DNA of 64,000 nucleotides, taken from Rosa chinensis (Eukaryota; Streptophyta; Magnoliopsida; Rosales; Rosaceae). The first letter of the stretch is position 1, and the number at the start of each line of letters is the position of its first letter. The DNA is taken from NCBI RefSeq assembly GCF_002994745.2, contig NC_037090.1:21712001-21776000 (forward strand). Direction: 5' to 3'. Shown piece by piece: positions 44,956 to 55,206 of this stretch. Under the pieces are notes generated by a model. That model made no database searches. It saw only the letters and a list, made by a program, of their open reading frames with translations, and was not told the DNA's origin. A program made the position numbers and the translations under genes.

Positions 44956-47900
44956 CTACCGAGTGACAAGGTTGGAAGGACTTCTTGACCAGAAGAAAAG
45001 GTTGGAAGAACCTCTTGTAGGGGGCGCAGAGATTTGGGACTCGGGCGCCTGGAGCAAGGGAGCTGAGATTTGGGACTCGGATGCGTGGAGCAAGGGAGCT
45101 GAGATTTCGGCCTCCACCACCTGGAGCGAGCCAGCTGCAAGTCTCCTTGTCAAATCCTCCACAGACACCTTCACAACATCAATCCTCTTGCCAATGTCAG
45201 CACCGTACCTACTAGCACAGTATACTCCAATGCCTACAGCTACCATCCCATAAATGTTGGTGGTGACAAGACGCAGCGGTGTTGCTAAAACGGCTGCAAG
45301 AGGTCCCCCTATTATAGATGCTGCTTGACCACTTTGCCCTAATGTTCTTTGATCCATAACAAGCAGCCCAGTTTTGCAATAAATAGCGAAGTCTTCACAA
45401 TTGCTCTTAAATATGCAATAGCAACCAAAGCCATTTTCAAGCAGGTATTTTGCTCGATGGACCACAATATCATCTGAGTCCGACACTGCAAGGGTGCACG
45501 TTCCTCCCCGGGCTTTTGCCAGAAATAGGGCAGGGTTGACAGAATATTCAAAACGGTACAAGACACCCCCTGCAAGAAAGCAGTTCAAGCACGAGCAGAG
45601 AACCCCACTGTTCTCTTCCCGTGGAGTGCACACTTCGCAGGGCTGTTGAGGTTGGACTGGTCCTGAGCTAACCAAAAGAACATCCAACACTGTCCCAGTT
45701 CCTACTTCTTGGCCACGTCTGGTGAAATGAATGACTTTGTCATCCCCAATATAGATGCCTGTAGCACAGGAAGTATATTAATCAACAAATAGATATGAAG
45801 AACCAAGTAATTAAGAAATTTTTTAACCCAATTCTAAGTGCAAAATGCAGCTGAGATAGAGGTGATAATAAACTAGAGCCATCTAGCTCCAAGAGAGAGT
45901 TTTGGCTACCATAAAAAAAGAATAGATCCATCTATAAGACTTTACTATCTCTATAGCAAGCACAAAGAAGACGAGCAACAAGTATATCATTGTTGAGAAC
46001 AGAAAACATGGGTGAGTACCCGTCAGCGTACAAATCAATCAATGACAGTTTTAATGATGAAGTGCTGACTTTCAGTCCCACCAAGTCAATGTTATGTGGA
46101 ATCACTGATGTCATATAGAGTCCGACCAGGAGAAATTGGGGTTAGTCACCACACAAATTGCTGCATCCCTGGTAGTGTTGTAACCGGCTGTCATCTCCAC
46201 GGGAGCTTAGGTGCTGCCTTTAATTGGGGCAATGACATGGCAATGCTACCGACAACATCTATTGATGGGTGGGTGGAATAAAATGGGTCGAACTTCTTTT
46301 GGACAAACAAGCGGATCAGGTGAGCAGTTTTACGATTGGTAATAACACAAGGATGACAGACGGTCAATTAAATATTTGCAAATACAGACATACATATGTA
46401 ATGAATATATAATTTCAAATGCATTCAGTTGTTCATCAGGAAAAGATCTGGAAGTCACACTGTGCCCTTCTTGTTAAGTGTAGAGAGGTGCCATTAGGGC
46501 CACACCACATAATGGCTTTGATAGTACCCAACTCACCTTCAACTTGGACACTAACAAATCCAAAGCTCCCTTGCAAATAATTCTCAATAACTAAATTACT
46601 AAATGAGGCATTGCTGAATTGCCCCATTATCTGGCTGTTGAGCAATCAATTACAAGATATGACAGAGCTCTTAGGGACCTTCAATCTAAAGAAGAAGGTG
46701 ACTACTCCAGGGTGGTCAAAACTGAAAATACTATATTAACACCCCATCCCCCATTCCAGGATTTAACCTATAGCTCATGTACTTCCTCGGATATATCAAT
46801 ACCATTAGTTATACAAGTGCCTAAGATCATCTTAATCACAAAACCACAGAAAATGCTTGAGAAGTTATGACATCCAAACCATTTAATCATTTTTATTTTT
46901 TACTAAATAACGGTAAATTGAAACATAAAATAAATGACGATTAATGGGATCAACACTTGTCGTTGCAAGTAACTCAATTACTCAAGTGTGTGCTTCGACC
47001 GTAACTCTGATATATAAATATACAACGTGGGATTAATAAATTTCATGGGTTCTTGTTTACACGAAGGACTCTTGTACCCGAAACTTTGCTGTACAACTTC
47101 AACCTTAGAAGCCCCATTTATGGTAGTCAAAGCATGCTTGGGAATGGCTACTGTACTATCAATGTCTGGCGTTTGGGTTCTACCTGTCTAAAGTAGATGA
47201 ATTCCTTCTAATTTTCTAACCCGAGAGGAAGACTGCTTTCCCATATACACCATTTCTTCTTGTTCTTATTTAACCCCATATCTGAATGATAAACAAATCA
47301 TCAACAACGATCCTTTGAAACAATGATTTCTATCAACCACATTAATTCTACAAAAGCTTCTTCTAATATATACTAAGAGGTCCATATGCATAACCATCAT
47401 GCATACAAACTACTAAAGCACCAGTCAAAGCACACACTTACAGGAAACTTATTGAGTCACCAGTGGGGATCAGTGTTCATCTCTTTATGCACCTAAGGAG
47501 TACTTCCTAAAACTCCAGTGAGGATGGCATTCAGACATGGCAAATGCCACACTTGTGTGATTGACGAGTGTATGAGTAGTATAAGCATCACTCAGAATGT
47601 AACACAGTTGCAGTATCATTCTTGTTAGATCAGGTGAAAGTCCTAGTCATCTCCTCTTCATTTTATTATTTCTTTTAATGCTCATATTATCTATATACTA
47701 TATAGACAAAATAAACGAAGAGCAGTCCTTGTATAAGACGTGGAGATAACATGACTAGTAATGAGATCTGAGGGTGGTAGCTTACTAGGACATCTGTAAG
47801 GTGCTGCAGCACTAACCTCTAGCAAGATCTTTTATTCATAATTGTTTTTCAAAGTTTACGATACATTGTAGGTAATATTACTAGCAATCAGGTCAGCTCT

Positions 47901-48707
47901 AAACTTTAGAGAAGATGTGTTTTCCCCGGGGAAAACAACACAAGAACTGGGTCACCTCACCCTCAAAAGAACCCCAAGCCTCAATCTCCACCCATCTTCT
48001 ACACCATTGGGCATGACTTACCTTCTGAGTCAATAATCTCTCCTTGTAGAGCAATTGTTAACCAAATAAACTACTACATCAGGCATTCCCCATACCCTTT
48101 AGCAGAAAAACCACTAAAAGAAACATATAGCATGGCTCAAAATCATAGAAGCAGGAGATTGCTTGGGCAAAATAAACAATGACGATGCCATTTAAACGTC
48201 ACATTATCATTCAAAATTTACGTGGATCTTGGCAAATGTCGTAAATAGAGCTGAAAGTTCCAATCTTTCCCATGCTCAACTTAATCCAGTGCTTCAATTC
48301 CAACACATAAATCATTGCCTACATCCCATCCCTATCTACTTCCTTAGATCTAAATTAAATTACAGAGAAGCCTCAGATCATCTAGCACACATACAAAGAT
48401 TGCATTAAAAGCTAAAACATCAAAACCATATAATCATTTCCCCAAACTGAAAAATGGGAAGGTAAGGAAAGAGAGCAAACCATGATGGGCATAGATGTAA
48501 GCAGTCCTCCAAGAGTAGATGTGATCCCCTGGTTTGAGGCTTCCCTTAGCCACTCTGCAATACCCATTTCCATTTTTATCAATTTACTTTACCGATCACA
48601 ACAATATCACCCTCATTCAATCAAACCCAGAATCAAAATATAACCAATCTTTGATTGAAAAGGAAAAAGAAGGATTGATGATGATACCTGTTGGAGAGCA
48701 GCCCCAT
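44956..48707 (-). CDS. LRAT/NC-domain protein
   Basis: Three exons on the minus strand: 48707-48688 (20 nt, MGLLSNR), 48554-48481 (74 nt) and 45758-44956 (803 nt). Introns are 133 bp and 2722 bp, all GT..AG. The spliced frame is 298 residues without stops. The N-terminal half is an LRAT-type (NlpC/P60-like) thiol-enzyme fold: KPGDHIYSW, AHHGIYIGDDKVIHF with the conserved histidines (residues about 18-42), a Cys-rich insert CEVCTPREE...CSCLNC, and SNCEDFAIYCKTG with the presumed nucleophile Cys. A hydrophobic segment (SIIGGPLAAVLATPLRLVTT) follows. The tail holds three 12-residue repeats around SAPLL. Plant members are described as NC-domain proteins, and substrates are not established. The family uses Cys for acyl transfer or hydrolysis, so an acyltransferase role is inference. 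Confidence 0.88.
45027..45134. repeat. 36-bp tandem repeat in the LRAT-gene tail
   Basis: Three units of 36 bp starting GAGATTTGGGACTCGG. The first two differ at only a few bases and the third is diverged. They keep the reading frame and encode 12-residue repeats with SAPLL. Confidence 0.85.
45759..48480 (-). other. Large intron 2 of the LRAT gene
   Basis: 2.7 kb between a 74-nt and an 803-nt exon. 45930-46650 is richer in GC and has gene-like minus-strand text in several frames (for example GQFSNASFSNLVIEN) that I do not recognise; it may be a captured or duplicated fragment. The remainder is AT-rich without a gene. Confidence 0.5.
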
Positions 48708-49400
48708 ATTGGTGTTGTTTCTTCCCCTTTCTCAGAAAAGCAAGATAGATATGAATTAATTCCTCTGGGAAAGGAGAATTGATTCCTGGAAAGCAGCAAG
48801 GAGCGGTTAAGGGTTAAACGGAATAAAGGTGACGAGTTTTGAAACGCGGGACACCGACGCGGACCTTACTCGTTAAGGTAAGATTGGGACACCTGTTGCT
48901 GGAGTTCCACGTGTCCGGCAGTCTTCCATGGTGACGAACTTCATTTGGTAAGTTATTGTCTTTTGGCTTTTTTTGGCGGACCATGAAGGAATTCGTAGCA
49001 CCAACGTGCATTTGCACTAATAGAAATGAATGGTTGGATAATATATCAAGTGTATTTCTTTGTTATTAAAAAAATATTGATAACAAATATCAATAATTGA
49101 GATCACCTCTTATATTGCCGGTGCATAGAAGATTTTTCAACAATCATATTGAATATTTCATTATACGCATGCAAAGACTGCCATTACAGATATATGTTTC
49201 TGCGGTTTTCGAACTAGACAGATCAAGAAGTTGGAGTAAGAGAACTGCTTTAATACATAGAGATATCTATTCGAACTAATCGCTCACTTAATTCTAGTAA
49301 ACCTAATAACCTATGAAACATAAACATACGACATAGATTCACTATAGACATAAAGAATATAAGTGTGAATGGCTGGATCAATCCTCCTATATCTCAAATA
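48708..49400. other. LRAT upstream region, no gene
   Basis: Likely 5' UTR and promoter of the LRAT gene near 48708-48900, including an ACGTGTCC (ABRE-like) string near 48913. Beyond 49000 only AT-rich DNA is seen. Confidence 0.4.
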
Positions 49401-49829
49401 CGAAACTTTAAGAGAGCTTGACCCCATCAGCCTGGTCCACCCTTGGATCAAAATCCAATTCCGTACTTGGGCATCCAAAACAGCCTAGGCGGTCCAACAA
49501 AATTGTGCCCTAAACTGATTTTGGCACCCAACAAGCTTTGGGCCTACAAAATGATCTGGGCACGACTTTGGCTCCTTCCCCAGCGTCCGTCCCGGCCGCA
49601 TCCGACACCACCGCCGCCCACAGTCCACGGCAAGCAGACCCTGACGTTGAACGTCCAGACCGGATCGGCTCTCCCTCAGATCGCTGCTATATCTTCGATT
49701 TCAGCGGCAGCAAAATCTCAAACAAGAATTAACATCAAAGCAACTTGGAGAGAAGACAAGAGAACCGTAAATTTTTTTTAACTAGCTCTCTAATGTAAGC
49801 AAGGCCCTATTTATACAGAAACACTCAAC

Positions 49830-49915
49830 ACCACCATCAGAGATGTGTGTCACCTGTTCATCTTCTAACAACATTATAGATAGTTGACTATCTAGTGACG
49901 ACCTTTGACTTAACT
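49830..49915. repeat. Dispersed direct repeat, copy A
   Basis: CATCTTCTAACAACA...GATAGTTGAC...AGTGACGACC is repeated in the same orientation at 53078-53163 at about 80 percent identity. At the second site the repeat is interrupted just upstream by the MULE-like element at 51463-53072. Confidence 0.65.
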
Positions 49916-50427
49916 TCCCCCTCAAACTCAACTACTCAACTAGGGTTTCCTAGTTTTATTTTGACAAAATAATGTTTGAGATCCACGAAGAGGTGAATAC
50001 TGAATACCAATAGTAGTCGTTTTAGCCAGAGCATACCAACGGCTAACGGCTTCAATCACCATAGCTCGATAGGTTTCTAGGGTGACAGATGAGACACCTT
50101 CTTACAATCCAACAATTTGACAGCCGAAGGTATATAAACTAGCTTCAACGTGTCTTTTGCTAGCCATGCGATGAATTCCTGATCAGCATAACTTGTTGTC
50201 ATTCTAACTCAGAGCAATGTATTTAAGATTGAACTGATTTTGGAGGAAAAGTTATCAGGGAAGTGGAAGCTGCCTCTGACTTAGGTTGAGAAAGATGTTG
50301 AAATGAGGTATTAACTAAGTGAACAACAGAAAGAGCAGAGTGAAGTTTCTCTTCTACGTTGACAACTGTTCCCAAGCAGAGACAGTCTTATGCAAATCTG
50401 TCATTCAACTTCACTTGAGGATGTCTG

Positions 50428-50842
50428 AGGACTTCGTTGATTCCTTTGAATGCAATTAGGTGCAATATATCCCGTACTACCTACATTACAGATTGACCTC
50501 TATTAGGATAATAATTTTTTCCTCAACCATTATAAGCGTCATATCCTTTGTACTGTCTGCAACTAGTGTTGCCAGCATGGACCTTAGAATGATCATTTCT
50601 GACCACAGCAGAGAGCCAGAGATATGAGAAATTTGTGATTTGTATGTAGCTTTGATCAATAAGGACTTCGTTGATTCCTTCCAGTACTACCTACATTACA
50701 GATTGACCTCTATTAGGATAATAATTTTTTCCTCAACCATTATAAGCGTCATATCCTTTGTACTGTCTGGCAACTAAAGTTGCCACTTGCCAGCATGGAC
50801 CTTAGAATGATCATTTCTGACCACAGCAGAGAGCCGGAGATA
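50428..50842. repeat. Tandem duplication of about 200 bp
   Basis: 50428-50630 and 50662-50842 are nearly identical (GTACTACCTACATTACAG at 50474 and 50684; CCTTAGAATGATCATTTCTG in both). The second copy lacks about 25 bp near its start. No coding potential. Confidence 0.85.
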
Positions 50843-50993
50843 TGCTTCTTCTAATTTAGCACAAACGATTTTATGTCTTAAGAAACGATTGTATGTCTTA
50901 AATTCTTAATATTGCTGTATTCAGTGATAAAGTAATCTGGAGTTCACATTTAATATAAACTCATAGGCAATGTCCTATTTTTCTCATGTGGGA

Positions 50994-51189
50994 TGTATAT
51001 ATTCTCAACAATGAAATTTGGAATGAAGAAGATGAAGAAAGAAACAACCATTGAGAAGAGAGGAAAAACGATTTGGTGTACTGAACTACATACATTTGAT
51101 AAAAAAATTACAGAGTTGCAATACTATTTATATGACTTAATATCTAATACTGGTGAAATTTTCAATCTACCCTTAACATCCCCCCACAA
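50994..51189 (-). repeat. Possible LTR fragment with polypurine tract
   Basis: On the minus strand GTTGTGGGGGGA is followed by TGTTAAGGGTAGATTG, the layout of a polypurine tract and LTR start. TGTTGAGAATATATACATCC near 51010 looks like a second LTR start. No partner LTR or coding region was found. Confidence 0.3.
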
Positions 51190-51462
51190 CCACTTGGGTA
51201 TGAAATCATAATGGCTGCAAAAAATAGAAAATTTTGCCCAAAACGCAGTTCACGAAAATGCTAACATCCCTAGCTCTCAAGGTCAAAAATTGCAGTATCA
51301 ATCAAATGCGCGAGCAGAGAGTCATATCAATTAAAGCTAGAATTAAGCATCACTAAAGAAGACGAAATCGTATCATTTGATACAATAAGTTGCGAAAAAA
51401 ATCCTTCACATGAAACTTGGAGAGATGATAACTATATATCCATACAAAATCACTCAATACAG

Positions 51463-53072
51463 ATCTAGCTCCTCTAAAGTTACATTGTCTAAAGTTACGT
51501 AAATTTCATAAAATCACAATCTTTCATTTAATCTAACAGACAAAAATGCGACCATGTCAACTAATATAGATCCCTATGGGTTTTTATAATCTTCTCTACT
51601 AACTGACGTTAACTTAAGCTGTTTATCTCGACTCTTAGCCTCTTAGTTATGTTCTTCAATGGAAGATCTTCCATTGATACGAGAATTAAATTATTCAGAA
51701 TGTTATAATTGCCTTTTTAATAAGTTTATACTCTATTAATTGAAGATGAAACTAAGACTCCTTCAATTTTATGGGCACTAGGTACTAATTTCCACTACAG
51801 ATGAATTTTCATCTTTCTTATCAAGAAGAACTTCATTAATAATGAACTGCTTACAACGAGTTTGAGGCAACATCTCTTACACAGAAATGGTCACTAGACT
51901 TCACACTAGAACTCTATAATGACTAACACTAAAACCAAATGGCAAAAACAACAAGCGCCAGAGCATTAACATCTCACCTCTCATCTAGCCAAGAAGAACA
52001 CTGAAACTAGACAACTCACTTGTGTCGACACTAACTCGCCACCCAGAGTCCACCTGACTAGCTTTGATCGACCAAGCCAACACTCGTTGTGACCTAAACC
52101 CGACCAAAAGGATTGCCGGACATTTAGACCTGGGACTAAAGTAAACCAACATAGTCACCACCCTATTGTCAACACCGTCAACCCATAACTGCTCCAAACC
52201 GCCATCGCCTCCGACCTAAAACCAGATAGGAACGACCCACTAGAAGGCCAATAATACTCGTATGTGCACAACCAGACATTTTCGCTGACCTAAAACCAGA
52301 TAGGAACGTCCCATTAGAAGGCGGAAGAGAAGATTGTCTTTGCCACAACCTGTAGTGTCTTATTACCAACAAAATAAAAACATTAAAATAAAACCAAACC
52401 CTAAAGCACTAGTAACAGCCAAGACCGCCACCATGGCAAACCAGATCCAGTCGCACCGCTGCCCTTGACAAACAATCTCTGTCACCGCACCAGCGGCGCT
52501 CCACCCACCACGATCTCCACCTATCAACCCCTCTGTTGCCATCCAAGTAAAACCTGGATCGCGTGCTCAACCATCCACCAAACAAAAGAAACCAGGAATA
52601 TGACCCTTTCGTCGCTGCACCACCACCCTACGCCTCCCAATCCAACCAGACCCAACCATCATCCATTACCACTCCGATCAGATCAGAATCAGCAACCCCA
52701 ACAAGATCAACCCGACCCCTCCACCAAACTGACCACCGCCGCTTACCGCTAGTCGCCGTCAACACCCATGCCACCAGAATTCTAACAGCAAACATACTCG
52801 CACGACGAAGAGGGACGGCGAGACAAGACCACCCATTCGACGACAACGCTGCAAAGACGTGCCGGCGGACGAGCACGAGACAAAATGGAGAAAACCCTGG
52901 CGCGTCTTTTTTAAATGAGATCAAACATGAGTTAAAGATGGTTGGGAGAAAGAAAAGAAAAAAAACCTAAAAGTTGACATGGCCACATTTTTGTCCGTTA
53001 GATTATATGAAAAGTTGTGATTTTATGAAATTCACGTAACTTTAGACAATGTAAATTTAGAGGAGCTGGATC
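51463..53072. mobile_element. MULE-like element with about 105-bp inverted repeats
   Basis: Arms 51463-51565 and 52968-53072 are inverse copies (GTAACTTTAGACAATGTAA; ATTTTATGAAATT; ACATGGCCACATTTTTGTC). The flanks CACTCAATAC and CACTTAATAC make an imperfect 9-10-bp duplication. The interior contains GC-rich, gene-like minus-strand DNA (52450-52950) and a LINE-like 3' end (51815-52200). No transposase is seen. Confidence 0.65.
51815..52400 (-). mobile_element. LINE-like fragment nested in the MULE-like element
   Basis: Minus-strand sequence homologous to 34640-34925: GACTCTGGGTGGCGAGTTAGTG, then TTGTTGTTTTTGCCATTT and TTAATGAAGTTCTT near the 3' end. A 55-bp piece around GACCTAAAACCAGATAGGAACG is directly duplicated (about 52214 and 52288). 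No RT domain. Confidence 0.35.
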
Positions 53073-53280
53073 CACTTAATACCACCATTAGATGTGTGCC
53101 ACATGTCCATCTTCTAACAACACCATTGATAGTTGACTTTTCAGTGACGACCGCTGACTCAACATAGCCATGGAAACCATGGATCGTAGAATTTCCCAAA
53201 CCGTTAAACCTAGTTGAGGCTGTTGAGCTATCAATCTCTAGTCTCACGAAGTAGAAACAGCAGCCAAGCACAGTCGACAT

Positions 53281-54700
53281 AAGGGGACAACTAATACACG
53301 ACTGCTATGTTGCCTAGTTATTCATGCAGCTATTCAAGGATCATCAAGAGCCATAATGAGCCCACAGTCTGGCACTCTGGCATCACATATGAGGTAACCA
53401 AATTCTCAGGTCCACTAGTGATTTGATGGAATATGTATACATATGTATCCCCCCTGTATATTCTCATAAGGAGGGAGTATATTAACATACTCAGATGATG
53501 ACATGCACGGTGAAAAACACAGGGGGACAAACAATGGTGGGTTCACATTCACAGCAGCCCACAAGTCATAGGAAGACCAGCAAAACCACTCATTCATCAT
53601 GTGATTTTCAGAGGAGCCTATGTTTGAGAGGAGTCTTCTTCTTGTAGTAGATGATTCGAAACTTTTCTACGTAGAAATTTGCATATAGCCATATCTGGAA
53701 GCAGGGTCAATTCAAGCACATGCAGCAAAAGGACGAAGCTGAATTGATGTTGCGTTACTTTCGTTTTCCTTTTGAAATTTCAAGCTAGCCAGATTAGATG
53801 ATTTCACACGTTAATTATTTGGTATTGAGGGAGCAGTTTTTCTCATTCCTTGCACACTGAAATGCTTCTCATGTACTTTTTAGAGCGCATTCTCGAGTCG
53901 TGCAAACTACAACTTAGAAACATATTATGTTCATGATCAAATGTTTGAGCAAGTACATTATCCTACACTTCGATCAATAGATGAAGGTATATTTGTTACG
54001 TAACTTCTTTAGAGAGACAAGTTACTAGCTAGCTAGTCTTATAAGGTCCTGCCGGATAAATTATTTTTGAAACAATAAGTATTCTAAAACAAGTTATATT
54101 TATTAAATTAGAACACAAAACATTGCACTTATAAAATGTATTTGATTATTGTTTCTTTCAATAAATTAATAGCTTACAAAAGTTTAGAGTTAAGAGAGGA
54201 AAGACATTGATCTACTTAAAAATTTTATCTACTCCGACGTACAACCACAACCTCTCTAATGCTATAAAACTGTTAAGAACTAAATTTGTTTGAATTAATA
54301 ATGATGTCTTCTATCGAACCGTAAGGGGGAGTTGATTTGAGATCAATTTAGAATTACTAATCACACAACATTTAATGTGTTAATTAAAACACAAAAAAGT
54401 GTGTAATTTTGTATTTTTTTTTTTTTAAAGAAAAACAAGTGTGAATATCTTTATTCAAGACAATGCATGCACTAATCTCGTCCAATACTCCTCTAATATT
54501 TAAATTAATAATTAAAAGTTATTAATGATAAGTTTTTAAAAACCAAAATTATATTTCACTCCATATTTTATAATTTAAGCTATGTATTTTACTTTTCAAT
54601 ATTTTAACGTCGTATTTTTATGATGACACTGTCAGACTAAAATTTAATATATTTATAAATAAAACATAAATCTCATATATATGTTACCAAATTTCCGCGA
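53281..54700. other. Intergenic upstream of DGD1
   Basis: AT-rich DNA without a gene. Short minus-strand frames at 53330-53600 overlap one another and have no domain. Confidence 0.5.
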
Positions 54701-54837
54701 GAAGCGTGTTCCCGTACCGAGTCCAGGTTAGAAATTTCCACACAACTTTATCGGCGTCCGGCACCACTCATGGGTTCAAAGCACCCAAGACAAAAAATTT
54801 AGGCCCCCGAAGCCAATTCCCGCCAACCAATACTCGC

Positions 54838-54961
54838 CACGTGCACCTCGAAATCCCAAACCTCAGCCCTCCCTCCCTCCCCCCCCCCCCTCCAGCATCA
54901 TATTCCTTCCTCCAGAATATTCCCCACCCAATATCCGAAATTGCCACGTGGAAGACACGTG
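54838..54961. promoter_or_regulatory. Three G-boxes upstream of DGD1
   Basis: CACGTG occurs at 54838-54843, 54945-54950 and 54956-54961, 246-369 bp upstream of the DGD1 start codon. G-boxes bind bZIP and bHLH factors in light and stress responses. Spacing and clustering are seen; function is inferred. Confidence 0.55.
54915..54922 (+). promoter_or_regulatory. P1BS-like phosphate-starvation element
   Basis: GAATATTC fits the PHR1 binding consensus GNATATNC and lies 285 bp upstream of the DGD1 start codon. Galactolipid synthesis rises under phosphate starvation, so the site makes sense here, but a single 8-bp palindrome can occur by chance. Confidence 0.4.
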
Positions 54962-55115
54962 TGCGGGCTTTTTTCCGAAAACAGAAAATCCAGCATTTCC
55001 AACCGTTAATTTCTGAGCGCCCCGCCTGTTATGTGTGTTTTCTTTCTTCTTTTATGGCTTTGGGGCTTCGCTAATAAGCTTTGAGGTTAGAGGAGAAGAT
55101 TCACGAATCCCAATC

Positions 55116-55123
55116 CATATAAG
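55116..55123 (+). promoter_or_regulatory. DGD1 TATA box
   Basis: CATATAAGG, 84-91 bp upstream of the start codon. A (CT)n run at 55158-55176 lies in the presumed 5' UTR, a common plant leader feature. Confidence 0.5.
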
Positions 55124-55206
55124 GCTCCCTCTTACCCGCGAAAAAAAACCAAAAGCTTTCTCTCTCTCTCTCTCTCAGAGTCAAAACCCTAGCGCCGAAC
55201 TCGGCC

